From Reticulascus tulasneorum (lineage: Eukaryota; Ascomycota; Sordariomycetes; Glomerellales; Reticulascaceae), in the NCBI GenBank assembly GCA_001557505.1, contig LSAX01000001.1, forward strand, positions 434,001 to 498,000: DNA of 64,000 nt, in the 5' to 3' direction. The position numbers and the translations under genes are program-made. How positions within the stretch are numbered: position 1 is the stretch's first letter; each line of letters opens with the position of its first letter. The notes beneath the pieces are model-generated. The model ran no database searches, had not been told where the DNA came from, and saw nothing but the letters and a program-made list of their open reading frames with translations. Of the stretch, positions 47,535 to 59,778 are shown in pieces.

Positions 47535-50176
47535 CTTGCTTCGATTCGTCTCGGGTTGGGTGGCGACTAGGTGCGGGAGGGATATCTAAGGCACTGGCAA
47601 AATGCCAGCTTAAATGACAGGGCTATCGGCAGACGGACCGTCAGGACAGGAGAGGACGCAGATGGAGGTGGGTGTCAGGAGAAAGACGGGAGGGAAAGCT
47701 GGATATTTCGCGGACTTGGCCCCGGCGCCTGATGAGATAGATAGATGGATAGAAGGACGGTCGGAGGTTTCGAAACCGGCAAGGACTTTAGCGTGCGTGC
47801 CCTATCGATATTGTCGAGAATCGAGGGGTAGGCGGTCCTGATGGTGGAGTGGTTGCTCAACAATGACTCGATGGTGCTCGAGAATGTTGGAAGCGGGCAC
47901 AAAGTAAGTGGCCGTCGGGAGCGGTTTGCTGTTGACCACAGTCACGAGGGCGTCTCTGCTTGCCAACGACAGGGCAATTGGGCGATCACGATACTGCAGA
48001 GAAGAAATGCAGCCAGTAGTCTAGACGGTGAGAGGGAAGAAAAAGGGATTTCTGCTAACCCTGAAGGAGAAGCGACCAGCCCCTGAGGTGTAGATGAAAT
48101 GTGACTGGCTGTGTGGGGGGGAGGTCGGATAGTTTTACCGCGTGCGTGCGTTAGGAATGGGGGGGGGACTTGGATATGGCGGAATGGCCTGACCGTTTTT
48201 AGCGGGCGGGGTGAACTTCCAGACGCCATCACTAATTACTACTCCAAGTAGTACTCCCAATTACCTGGTACTACTATGTAACATGTTCACCTTCCAAATA
48301 CCTAGGTAGGCATATCGTAAGCCTTGTCAGTTAAGTACGTTCTTCAGGCATCAACGCAGCTATTACGATCTCTGCTCCTACCAAGCGGGCAACTAGATAA
48401 TTGAAAGGAAGAACAATCGAGAACGCAATGGTTCCCTCCGTTTCACCACGTTCTTGCCACACACCCAATGGAGGTAGCTAAGGGTAGCTAAGGTAGGTCA
48501 AGAGTATAAGTAGGAGTATAAGGCTTGACAGATCTCGTGATGCTCTCTTCAGTCACACCGCCGTCTATTGGATGGTTGGTTCTATCAGTATTCACATGCG
48601 TCAATAGTAAAATGCATCCATGCCATTGCCTTTCCAAGGGCAAACAGGCAATCTGGTAGGTTCGTGGATTATGTCGACCACGTCTGTCTCGTTTCAACCA
48701 CTGCAGCCTCAGTCCACATAAATACCCAAAAAGAAGCTTTCCCTCGACGAGGCAAGGAATATCCTGTCCAGTGGCTTACTTCCTTTATCCAGTGCATCTG
48801 CCATTGAGCCTCGTCCGCATCCTCTCCTGTTTCTGCATGTAGTCATCAAGTATACCTGACAATCCTATGGCGGCACCTGCGCGACCAACTTTTCGCAAGG
48901 GATTGTGTGCAGCCTAAAATCACCGCGCCGTATTTCCTTTGCGTGGGCTTTCATTACACGCAGTGCTCAAGATTGCCGGGCTGGGAACCTCTAGTGAGTG
49001 CTTGGTCTTCCTCTCTCGCTAACGTGTTAGACGGGACGACATTGATGGAAGCCATATGGAAGCTCAGAAGAGACTGCCAGTTAATTAGCAGACCACATCC
49101 GTACTCTTGCATACTGCAGCCTCATCTCTTTTCGTGATAGATTTGCACCTCTTGTTCCCCCTTGTGACATCGCCCCCATAGGTTTACTCACCTGAAATGC
49201 CCCTAGTCTTGCTAGTTTCAGGTCACGGAGGACATTGAAACAGAAAATTCTACAAACGTGCGATGATCACATCCAGCATACCGACAGGCCAGCTTCTTCA
49301 AATTCGGCCTGCGCATATCGAGCACTCACGGCTACATAGGTTAGTAGTCTAGCATCTTGAAGAATCATCTTCCCCAAGCGGAGGTGACGGGAAGAACTTG
49401 GTTCCCTGGATAATCGCTGCGGTTCGGCCACGCTCACTGTTTGAACAATTTCCCCCCACGACCACAGTGGCAGAGGTTGGCTTTCAGACAATGAATGAGT
49501 CGGAGAAGCTTCACAGTCGCGAGGTAGGCTACTCCTCAACTGCTTCGACCCGGAATGGATCCCAAACACATCTACAGTAGCATCGCATGCAGATCTCTCG
49601 TCCCGTCCCATGGTTTCAATACCATAAATAGCAAAGTAACAGAGATGGGACGGAAACGACCTCTTGTCTACGTCCCATGGCTAGAAATCAATCCAAGGTG
49701 CCCACTGAGAATTGAATAGAGTAATGCAAGGCGGGAAAAGAGAAAGTCTACTATGGGATGTTGTGGTGACTAACTACCTAGTACCTTTCCAAGAGTGTAA
49801 GTAATAGGTAGGTAGTAATTAGGTTCTGTAATTACAGAGTACCTACCTACCTTAGGCACGTGCTAGGGTAGACACTGGGGCTCGAAAGTTCATCAGACCG
49901 TCTCGGTGCGGAAGGCGGCCTAAGATTCTGCCACGCTATTCCCAATTGGGTTGAGAACCGCCCGATAATTCAACCAAGCTCTTATCGCAGTAAAATTTCC
50001 AAGTTGACTTTTTCTGTGATGGTTCCCAAACCTGCTCCTCAAGAACACACTCTAAATCTACATGCGGCAAATACGCCTGGAGAGTCGACTCCTCTTTTTT
50101 CACTGGTGATCATGTCCGATTAGCCTTATCGTGCCTCGCTGTCTTCTTCTGTCTTCCCCTGTGACACGCCTTTACA
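47535..50176. promoter_or_regulatory. Long divergent non-coding region between cot-1 and tim54 (2.6 kb)
   Basis: No coding frame is supported. The first 700 bases upstream of the kinase are rich in short purine repeats (gatagatagatgg near 47738) and contain several short ATG frames on the minus strand, which could be uORFs. A G-run (ggtcgg, gggggggga near 48120-48170) lies further up. Copies of the aggtaggta motif occur near 48302, 48480, 49806 and 49845. Confidence 0.5.
49806..49854. repeat. Small inverted repeat in the cot-1/tim54 spacer
   Basis: ggtaggtagtaatta (left) pairs with taattac and tacctacc (right) around a loop, with a 4-base bulge (agag) in the right arm. Confidence 0.75.
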
Positions 50177-51668
50177 ATGGCAGACACAAAACCCCCAACA
50201 CCACCTGAGCCGGTACGAATTCAGTCTGGAATCCTCAAGTACTTCTCAGCTAACAAGATCCCAGGCCCCGGTAGTCGCAGCTGCGAATGCGGCGTCGGCG
50301 CCACCGGCGTCAACTTACAAGGCTCCCGTGCGAAATCCTGCACTCCGAATGCTGGGCCTGCCCAACCTACCCAAGAAACTGCCCTCGCGGAACTGGATGA
50401 TATTCCTGTCCATAACCGCCGCTTTCACTGGGGCAATCATCTATGATAAGCGCGCGAAGAAACGCGCCACAGCAAAATGGACTCGGGTCGTCGCTCCCCT
50501 CGCCAAGGAGATTATCTCAGACCCCTCCCAGCTGCCTCGCAAGCTGACCGTCATCCTGGAGGCACCGCCTGGTGATGGATTGCGCGTGGCGCAGGACCAC
50601 TTCATCGAGTACGCAAAGCCGATTCTTGCCGCCTCGGGGCTCGACTGGGATTTCATACAAGGCCGACAGCAGGGCGATGTTCGTGCTGCAGTTGCGGAGA
50701 AGATCCGGAGAAAGAGGAAGACGGAGGAGCGACCAGACGAAGAACTCCTGCCCACGGATGAGAATATTCGGGATGCGATCCGCGCGAAGAACAAGATACC
50801 CGAATATGAGGGGATCGGAGGGGACATCGTCATCGGGCGACACACGTGGAAGGAATACATCCGTGGCCTCCACGAGGGCTGGCTTGGACCTTTGGACCCA
50901 CCGCTGAAGCCGGAACCAGAACTGAAGCTCGAACCCGAAGTCAAGACAGAGCTGGACGCAAAACCAGTACTTGACGCAAAGCCAGTGCCTGATGCAAAAC
51001 TAGAGCCCGATGCAAGCCCAGAGACTGAAGTGCAAGACGAGAAGAAGGAGGAGCCCAAGGAGGAGAAAAAGGAGGAAAAACCCGCGCGGCCGCCTCTACC
51101 CCTACCGCACAACACAACAGAAGACTACTTGTCATCGAGCCTTCCCCAAATAATACCCAACGAGTTCTTTCCCTCGGCACCCATCCAGTTTCCCCACGTC
51201 CTCGGCTTTTCGGCGACATTCACCCGCCTCGGCCGCTTCCTCAACCGCCGCGAGCTAGCAGACAACATCGGCCGCGACGTCGCCGCAGTTTGCTTCGCCG
51301 CCGCTCGCGAATGGCGCGAGACGCAGGACCAGGGGCTCGAGCAAGAGAAGGCCTTGGACTGGGAAGAGCGCAACTGGCAGAAGAGCGTGTGGAAAGAGGA
51401 GAAGGAGACTCCGGAGGAGGGCAAGGTTCCCGAGCCCCCGAAGGAGCGGATCTGGGCTTCGCCTATGGTGATGGATCCTCGAATTGCAATGCGGATGCGG
51501 AAGTTCGAGATCCAGCCCGAAGACGAGGAGCGCGCCAGGGCGATTGTGGTGCCCGAGGAGGAGGTGGAGGGGTGGATCAAGGGGAGCTTCCGGTCGTTGT
51601 TCCGATGGGGTGCGAGAACGGTGAAGGGGAAACCGAAACCGCCCGTCTACACGGATGACGACGAGTAG
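50177..51668 (+). CDS. tim54: Mitochondrial inner membrane translocase subunit Tim54
   Basis: Exon 1 (50177-50212) has only 12 codons (MADTKPPTPPEP). A 52-nt intron with GTACGA donor, GCTAAC branch site and CCCAG acceptor leads to exon 2 (50265-51668), giving 479 residues. Tim54 is part of the TIM22 carrier translocase, which inserts multi-spanning proteins into the inner mitochondrial membrane. NPALRMLGLPNLPKKLPSRN, then the membrane helix WMIFLSITAAFTGAIIY, and LTVILEAPPGDGLRVAQDHF with PILAASGLDWDFIQGRQQGD are diagnostic. The middle has a low-complexity Pro/Glu/Lys region (about residues 235-300) made of EPELKLEP and DAKPVLDA-type repeats. Confidence 0.94.
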
Positions 51669-52138
51669 GCTACGGGATCTTTCTGTACAAGGCCGGGGAT
51701 GATATTGTATAATAATAATATGGCAAGGAGGGCTTGCATAAGTCAAGGTACTGTACTTTTAAATGTCTCGCATTGCATAGCAGATGGTTCATGAGTTTTT
51801 GAGAGCCTGCCTTGTAGACTGATATATCGGGCTGGATGCTCCAGGTCAGAGTTGAACAATAAACTCCTCTTTCAACCTTCGACATCTAGCATCAGGTATT
51901 GGTTCCCTTGTGTTCTCAATGCTAAGAATATAGGTGGCTCTAAGAACGTAGGTGGCTCTCGGCCACTCTGTCTGCCTCATCGGGATTTGCTAGCAGTCCA
52001 TCCGACTCAGTGAGTATGGGAGGTAGACTCAGCAATCTGCAGCCGGTAATTGTCGCAGACCACTGTGGCTCCGGGGATCGTATCATCAAGCCAGAACAGA
52101 GTTCGTGGCTGCACTCTCTGCTCTAGATTTCCGGCCAT
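51669..52138. other. Convergent 3' intergenic region
   Basis: This lies between the Tim54 and FYV6-like stop codons. It contains a short direct repeat (taggtggctct twice near 51931 and 51950). No gene is seen. Confidence 0.45.
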
Positions 52139-53087
52139 TCAATCATCATCGTCGTCGTCGTCGGAGCCGTATGCCACCAGTCCCAGTTTCCCCTTTACGG
52201 GGGGACTCGCACTCGTAGGTTTCGCAACCTCCTTCTTCGCCGCGGTCTCAACGCCACCTTTCGTCGCCGGCACTTCATCGCCCAGCCGCTTTTCGTTCTT
52301 GCCATCGCTGGCCCTCCGCTTGACCCCCTTCACCTCTCTCTCCCGATGCCTCTTCCGCTTCCGCCCAACCCCCCACTCCTCCGTCAAACCCGCCTCTTCG
52401 GGGCCGTCCACTTCGTCGTCCCCTCCCGGCGGCTTCTCTTTGACCTTCTGCGCCTCGCGGAATGCGCGCAGTCCTTCCTCCGTCTCGCGCCTGACGCGGT
52501 CTTCCTCTGCGCGGGTGGCCTCGCGCACCTCGTCGAGGAACTCGATTTCGTCGTCGTCCAGGGAGCGGAATTGGTTCTTTATGCGGTTTTGCTCCTCGAA
52601 AGCTGCCTGCTTCGCGGCTGAGTGGTGTTAGTCGCAACTTTGGAGGTACTAGACCTAAGCATCTGGGAACTCAGAGTGGAGCGGTGATATCGTTGTGACT
52701 GCTTTTTCACCCTGCCAAGATAGCAACGTAAGAAGCGAAACTGTTTCAACAAGCTTCCATCGTCTGTTCGCTTCATCATTCTAGGACACTTGCCCGTTGT
52801 CATCACCCACTTGCCAGTGTTGGAGGCTCCGCAAAGAAACCACACCGAGACCAACCTTTATTCGCCTCCAGAATATCGAAAAGGCTCCTCTCCTCCCCCG
52901 CCGCAGCCTTGGCTCTCTGATCATCTCTTTTCTTGCGCTCAGCATCCAGCTCTTTCTGCACCCGGTCCCACTCATCTTGATTCTGGCCCGTCGTTGCCCT
53001 CGCAGCCACTGATGCTGCAGGCTCGCCAGCCACCGCCTCCCCGGTACTGGCGTCTATGGCGCCACCCGAGACGAAGCGTGAGGACAT
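52139..53087 (-). CDS. FAM192A/FYV6-like N-terminal domain protein
   Basis: Exon 1 (53087-52856) and exon 2 (52617-52139) join across a 238-nt intron, long for this region, to 236 residues. MSSRFVSGG at the start, RSLFDILEANK and, after the splice, AAFEEQNRIKNQFRSLDDDE followed by IEFLDEV are the family core. In yeast, Fyv6 is a second-step splicing factor. In animals, the family member (FAM192A/PSME3IP1) binds the PA28-gamma proteasome activator. The C-terminal half is charged and disordered, with a bipartite nuclear-localisation-like stretch (GRKRKRHREREVKGVKRRA), and ends in a run of seven Asp. Nuclear location is likely. The long intron may hide a second one. Confidence 0.85.
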
Positions 53088-54759
53088 TTCTTCGCCTCAG
53101 AGCTCAACCCCTGACTTGCTGGACACACACAGCTGAAATGAGGATGAAATGAGCGACGGGGCGTGCCTCAACCCAGTGGTGTTGACCTAACGAGATCCTC
53201 CGCGGGTGTCAACGTAGTGTGCGCTCCCTGGCAGGAGAGATGCACGGACAAGAAACCTGTCTGATGTCTTGGTAGGTCGTGGCTGTGTGATGGAGCATGT
53301 CTCATAAACCAATATGGTGTTGAGAGAGAGAGGCTGAGGTGAAAGTAGACAATTGGCATTGGCCTATCACGAATCGAGGAAGCATGAAGTCAGCCCCACT
53401 TCCTAATCGGGCTCCACGATACGTCTCGCCCATCCACCCAGCGTTCTCACCACCATCGCAAGGCTGCACGTCAGCTTGTGCCTTGGATACTATCATTGGC
53501 TCCCTTGCAGGGTCCATGGAAAATGCCGAAATAACACTCTGCTCTGCCCGATTGGCAGGCATACGATTGGTGTGTCTCACCAATCAGGAAACAAGCCAAA
53601 GCAATATCATTCCACTACCGGAGAGCGTGCCACTTGCCGGCCACTGATGAAGGCGCCTCATCTTCGCAAGTCGATGCTTACTCCTCCTGCGCAAGACAGA
53701 TGGCCGAAATGACGCACCATCAGTCCACCAGCAACTGGCCTACGGCTTCGCAGCCGGCTTAAGTGAGCCTGTCGGCTCCATTTCCTGCGCAGAACCCGCG
53801 TGGGGCTTAAGCCACAGCACCGTAGTCCGCCGGTGGGACCAACATTTCGGCCGCCGCAATATGTAGTTTCTCTGCATCCAGACTACCTTCCTACTCTATA
53901 GAATGCCGGATATTTCGGGAAACGGCCATCGTCTTTACATTCCAGGATTTGCTTACTCCATTCCCAGGTTCACTTGCTCAGCGGCTTGTCCTCTTATGCC
54001 AAGCCTCCCCCGCGTCCATCCCCGCCCGGCACTTTTTGTTCTTGTGACCTCCTCTGCGAACTGTTCAACGAGGAATTGCAACCTATCGGCCCTTGTACCG
54101 CAGGACAGTCCTGGTGCATCCGGTTCGGTCCCATATTTCTCAATGGACCCCACGTTTGCTTTTCCCCTCTTCTTCAAAGACTGAGGCGAATCACCTGGCA
54201 GGGTTGAGAAATGCGTGGTCGAGTGAGCGGCCGTCCCTCATTCGCTCCCAAGCTTCATGGCCCGCCCGAACTGTCAAGCTTGCAGGATTTCACCATCACC
54301 AACTATCACACCCCAGATGCCCGGCGTAAATGCAGCTTACACCCCATGTTTACCCCGCATCAACTAAGCTTCTTGGGAATCGTGCTGGGGAGGCTTGAGG
54401 AATCCGTGTGCCCATGTGTCGGATTGGATTCCAATATTGGCCCTTTGCTATCACTCGGGACAATTGCAACCCCGTCCACTGACTGCTTGCCATATTTTCG
54501 GTTATAGAAGAAGCGCCGATCGTCTGGTTAGAGTTGCTGCACGCTATGTGATCCTTCAGTCCTACTGCTTGATGGATATATTGAGCGGCCCTCTTCCTGC
54601 ATCATGATCATATACATGTAATCTTGGCGATCCTTGCGTACAAGTTCTTGCTGACCTCACTGCCATTACTTTCGAGCACTGTTTCGATCATTCCTAATTG
54701 CCTGCCAAGTCATATGTTTAGACACTGAATTGCCGTAGTCCACTGCTCAGGATTCAAGG
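53088..54759. other. Intergenic region (1.7 kb)
   Basis: Frames below 105 codons occur in both directions, none with recognisable features or splice partners. It presumably holds the divergent promoters of the FYV6-like and MFS genes. Confidence 0.5.
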
Positions 54760-56562
54760 ATGACGAAGACGAACCCGGCTGGTGCTGGGGACGAGGTGGA
54801 GAAAGTCGAGGTTGGCCATGATGAGAAGCCACTCGACAGCGAGCAGCTCGATTTTGACCAAGAGCTCGACAAGAGGCTTGATCGCAAGTTCGACTTGCAC
54901 ATTGTCCCATGGCTCTTCGGCATCTGGTGAGATCCTCCCCTTCAAGCAAGAGATCCCCCCGGTAGATAGCTGGAGCTGACGTTTTCTAGGCTCTTCTCCT
55001 TCATCGACAGGAGCAATATTGGCAACGCAAAGATCGCTGGCCTTCCTGAAGACCTGGGGATGGGGACCGGCACAATGTTCAATGTCGCCCTCCTCGTCTT
55101 CTACATCCCCTACATCCTCGTCGATGTTCCCAGCAACTGGATTCTCAAGAAAGTCAAGGCTGGCGTTTACCTCCCAACACTCATCACATGTTGGGGCTTG
55201 GTATGCACATTCATTGGCTTCACCAAGTCATACGCCGGACTTGTCGTCTGCCGACTGCTTCTCGGACTCTTCGAGGGCGGCATTCTCGGCGGCGTCATCA
55301 TATATCTTGCCATGTTCTACCGTCGCCATCAGATGATGTATCGCTGCGGTCTTTTCTACTGCGCAGCGCCCATGTCCGGTGCCTTCGGCGGACTTTTGGC
55401 GTCTGGGCTGGCACGGATCGAGTATAATGGTTACAACAAGTGGCCCTGGATCTTCTTTAGTGAGTCCAGCCGCTTCATTTAGGCGTCCGTCTCGACAACT
55501 AACCGCTACTGTAGTCGAGGGTATTTTAACCGTGCTATTTGGTATCCTCTGCTTTTTTGTGATGCCCAACACTCCCGCCGACGCCAAATTCCTGACACCT
55601 GAAGAGCGGGAGCATGCTTTGCGCCGTATGAGACTGGATGCTGGTGGCTCCACCACTATCGATGTTGATGACGAGCATCTCAACTGGCACTGGGTGAAGA
55701 TGGCTTTGCTCTCGCCGCAGACTTACTTTTGCTCCATGATCTGGTTCTTCCTCCTCGTGCCTCTCTACGTGCGTCATGCCTTCGTCCTGACTACCCTACC
55801 TTGTAGAGCTGACCTTACCTTTGATAGAGCTTCTCGCTTTTCCTCCCCTCCATCGTCGCCGGTATGGGCTACAAGTCGACCATCGCCCAGCTGTTCACCG
55901 TCCCGCCAAACATCACCGGCTTCCTGGTCGTCATTGGTGCTTGCTGGTACTCTGGAAAGGTGGAGATCCGGGGACCCTTCATCATCGTGGGAACCATTGT
56001 TGGTATTTGCGGTTACATCATGCTCCTCGTCTCGGATAGGAACGCCGTAAAATATGGTGGCACATTCCTCATCGCAGCAGGTGTTTTCCAAGCATCACCC
56101 ATGCTCATGGTATGTTGCCCAGTCTCGAAGCCTCGCACCTGGGGAGGCAAGTCCGAGCCAAGAGCACTGCTAACTCTCGCAGGGGTGGGCCTCCAACAAT
56201 CTCTCGCCGCACTACGTTCGAGCAACTGGCGTTGGTATCATTATTTCCATCGCAAACTGCTCCGCTTTCATCGGGACATTTATCTACCTTCAGCGAGACT
56301 CGTAAGTATCTGCCATTTCCTGTACATGAGGATCATGTTTCCGATCCGCGACTAACTCCCCGGCGACAGGCCAAAGTACCGGCTCGGCCATTCCATCGCC
56401 CTAGGTGCGCTTGTAATTTGCCTTGCCCTCACTATCTTGCAGATGGTGTACCTCCGGTGGGAGAACAAGAAGCGCGACCGTGGAGATCGCAATGATAGGC
56501 TGTTGCAACCTGATGCCCATCGGTTGGGTCATCGTCACCCCGCGTTCCGATACGTATTATAG
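54760..56562 (+). CDS. MFS transporter, anion:cation symporter (allantoate permease-type)
   Basis: Six exons (54760-54926, 54990-55459, 55515-55768, 55828-56109, 56183-56301, 56370-56562) join to 494 residues. The typical start for this family is RLDRKFDLHIVPWLFGIW, then LFSFIDRSNIGNAKIAGL, YIPYILVDVPSNWILKK, and LVVCRLLLGLFEGGILGGVI. The C-terminal half has MGYKSTIAQLFTVPP, ASPMLMGWASNNLSPHYVRA and ATGVGIIISIANCSAFIGTF. About 12 membrane helices are expected. The Dal5/Tna1 type imports allantoate, nicotinate, pantothenate or similar organic anions at the plasma membrane. The substrate is not predictable here. All donors are GTGAGA/GTAAGT-like. Confidence 0.88.
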
Positions 56563-57464
56563 AGTCTGGCATGAACACGTGTGGGTGGTCCTTCTATTGG
56601 CGGTTATATGGGAAGCGAAGAAGAATGGTCGGGAAGTTGTGATACCATCCGCTGCTCTCGTAGACATGCGAGATGACTCAAGTAAGATTAATCCATCGTA
56701 TGCCCTCATGCGAACAGTGAACATGCCATCAGAGACTCACCATGCCTGTTTACCAGTTCTATCCACATCTATCCCGAGCATGATATATACCCGCATGCAT
56801 GGCTTTGCGAACTGGTGTGTACATATGCGGCGAACTGACCATCTGTGTTGGACTTGCCAGTCTACGGACAGCGTCATTTAAACGGATGGGAGATGAGACA
56901 GCCGGCTTGTGCTTGGTATGGTGGAGTTTAAGATGGCACGAACCCGCGTGATTCCCATTGTAGTCTGGTCTGCGATACTACATCCTGAAGGAGCACACCA
57001 GATGATGCACCGGGAAAGCAAATAAGCCATCTGTGATGAAAACACCCGCGACCGGATCCATCGACCCAACCGCTTTTGAAAGATGCTAGGATGAGATAGC
57101 TCAGCTCTAGGGCGGCTCCCCGCTTTGTTTTACATCATACATACTTTAAGCCACCTCGGATATCGATCCTGGGGAGGTGCTGGATCTGGAGTTACCGGGG
57201 TATTCTCCGCAGTTGTAGCTGGAGATGCGGGGACATTACGTCGCATCGGCGGTTTCCCTCGTGAACATTCTACCGGGAATTTCTCTTCAACACGTGTGGC
57301 GAAGGGACATTGTTTCTCCCAAGGACGGCTGGCAATTGCCGGGATGATGTATATAATGCCGCTGCTGGCTGTACTTGGAGCACGGGTTGCGAGGACCTTG
57401 TGAGTGGAAGTCTGGTCAGTGGAAGTAGTTGAGTTGATCATATACATCTCTCGATATACAAAAC
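56563..57464. other. Intergenic region (0.9 kb)
   Basis: No frame of protein character is seen. This is the 3' end of the transporter gene and the promoter of the carboxylesterase gene. Confidence 0.45.
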
Positions 57465-59174
57465 ATGCTGCTTCGCTGGATCTCCATTGTCAGGCTCGTT
57501 GCCTTGACCGTGGCGAGTGCTGTTGCTCGACATGACCCCAGCCCATGTGGCAGCAACGGTCTCACCATCCGAACCACAGCTGGCGTCGTGACCGGATTCA
57601 TCAACAACACGGCCCCCGACGTCCGACAATGGCTCGGCATCCCCTACGCGGAGCCGCCCCTTGGCACTCTCCGATTCCTGCCACCTCAGCCCAAGAAGCC
57701 GTTCAGAAGGCTCCAGACCAAGTCCTACCAGCCCTCCTGCATGCAGCAGCTCAGCCGCAGCAAGACGGTCTACACCGAGTACGCGAGAGAGTTCCTCCTA
57801 AATGGCGGCCAGTCCGAGGACTGTCTGTACGTGAACGTGTACGCGCCCTTGCACCCTACCGCCGCGAGCCTGCCTGTGTTCGTGTACATCCCTGGCGGCG
57901 GCTTCACGGGTGGGGGCGCGGATTCGCTGTACAAGATCCCGGACAAGTGGATCCAAGAAACGCAGTCGCACATCTTCGTGATCATGAACTACCGAGTCAA
58001 CATCTTTGGCTTCCCGAATGCCAGGTCTGCGCCTGATAATGCTGGGCTCCTGGACCAGAGGATGGCCGTCGAGTGGACACGCGACAACATCGCCGCCTTC
58101 GGCGGTGACACGGACAGGATCACCCTTTGGGGCCAGTCCGCTGGCGGCGCTGCTGTGGGCATGTATGGGTACGCTTATGTTGACGAACCGATCGTCAATG
58201 GCCTCATATCAGACTCGGGCGCTGCATCAATCTTGACCAGGACGGATCCCCAGCACACCACGTTCACGCGGTTTGCAGGTTTCGTTGGCTGCGGGAATCT
58301 GACGGCGGATGAGGAGCTGAGTTGCGTGCAACTCGTCGAGGCGGAGACCATCCAAGACGTGTTGTCGTTCGGGGGAACTGGCACAGGTTTCACTCCCGTT
58401 GCCGACAATATCACCGCATTCTCGAACGTCACAGACCGGCTCGAGAGGGGGCTGTTTGCAGACCTTGTAAGTGAGGTCATACACAATGTACCAATCGTGC
58501 TTTCTCACACTGGCGTAGCCTTACATGACGGGAAGTAACGCCAACGAGGGCGTGTCATTTGGCACCTTCAACGACAGCGGCATGACGCCGGGCCAGTATC
58601 AAATTGGTCTGGGCGCGATCGTCTGTCCAGTGTCGAGAGAAGTAAAGTGAGTGGAGACTGATAAACGATGGAAGAATACGTCTGACCAGTCTTGCTCCGG
58701 CCAGAAACCGCGATGCCCTGGGTCTGATTACCTACCGATATAAGTACAGCGGCAACTTCTCGAACATCTCCCCTCTTCCATTCGTTGGGGCGATGCATAG
58801 TGGTAAGGCTCGCCGAGCAATATCCCTCTAGGCATTCAATTCTGACACGGTACGCAGGTGAACTCCCTTTAGTGTTCGGTACGCACTACGAGTATCGTGG
58901 AAACTCCACTGAGTTCGAATGGCAAGTTAGCTACGCAATGCAAGGTATGCTCGTCGTTGATTTCGTATCCCTTCAACACTGGTCTGGTGCTAAAGCCCCC
59001 CTAGCATTATGGCTCTCGTTCGCGAACAACCCCTACGTGGATCCTGTTGACGGGAAGGGATTCGTTTGGCCAAAATATGAGTCCGAGTCGGAGAGTATGG
59101 TATTGTTCGCCGCCGATGGGCAGGTTACCCAGCTCGTATCCGGAAGCATTGTTGATGTTGAATGCGCTTCCTAA
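57465..59174 (+). CDS. Secreted type B carboxylesterase
   Basis: Five exons (57465-58466, 58519-58646, 58705-58802, 58858-58944, 59005-59174) give 494 residues. A signal peptide (MLLRWISIVRLVALTVASAV) precedes the family blocks: QWLGIPYAEPPLGTLRF, SEDCLYVNVYAP, VFVYIPGGGFTGGG and the oxyanion region. The nucleophile elbow is LWGQSAGG with Ser at about 225, instead of the usual GESAGG. The acidic residue lies in TGSNANEGVSFG, and the His in GAMHSGELPLVFGTHYEYRG. Known substrates range from lipids to plant esters and mycotoxin esters. The last intron's acceptor is uncertain (two AGs, 59000 or 59004). It lies between the transporter and the DPP IV gene. Confidence 0.86.
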
Positions 59175-59778
59175 TACGAATATCAAACTACATATGCATG
59201 TCACGACATGTAGAGCAAATCCTAAACTGTGACGGCCGTTTATAGAGCTTAGAGATAGGTCTCAAAAAATATAATGAACAAGACGAAGTAACTCTTAACT
59301 AAGATCTGTCATTGCAAAGCAGGCGGCGTCTCGTCAGCTTTAACTTTCGACTGTGCCATCAGAACTGCCGGGGACGCTATTTTTAGGGGGTAAGCCGCTA
59401 ATACTACGTAGTACGGTAGTAGTTACATCTCAACTGGAGCCTCCAACGGTAATTAGAGCGGCTGATGCGGGGTAAAAGCCTTGAAAGAACCTTCTGTGAA
59501 CCACACCAGTGACGTTGAGGCTATTCGGAAGATGCATGATGTAGGGAATGGGTTTCGCTACTGGGTATTTACTCTCCGGTGCATCTTTGGCATGGTTCAG
59601 ATTGCGGTGCCTTCCAGCATCTGGGTGTCACCAAACGGATCGACCCCAAGAATCTGGGGTAAGCAAGGGTTGGACCTTAACGTTAGGTGCAGATGAAAGA
59701 GGCTCTCATCAATTCAGGTCATCCGGCAAAGGTGCCGAATACACGACTAATTATGCCTTACTAAACTATGCATTACAA
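59175..59778. other. Convergent 3' intergenic region
   Basis: This contains a perfect 12-bp palindrome tactacgtagta at 59402-59413. No gene is seen. Confidence 0.5.

Noticed and set aside
50441..51115. 224-codon minus-strand Ser-rich frame
   Set aside because: It is the antisense shadow of the low-complexity Pro/Glu/Lys region of Tim54.
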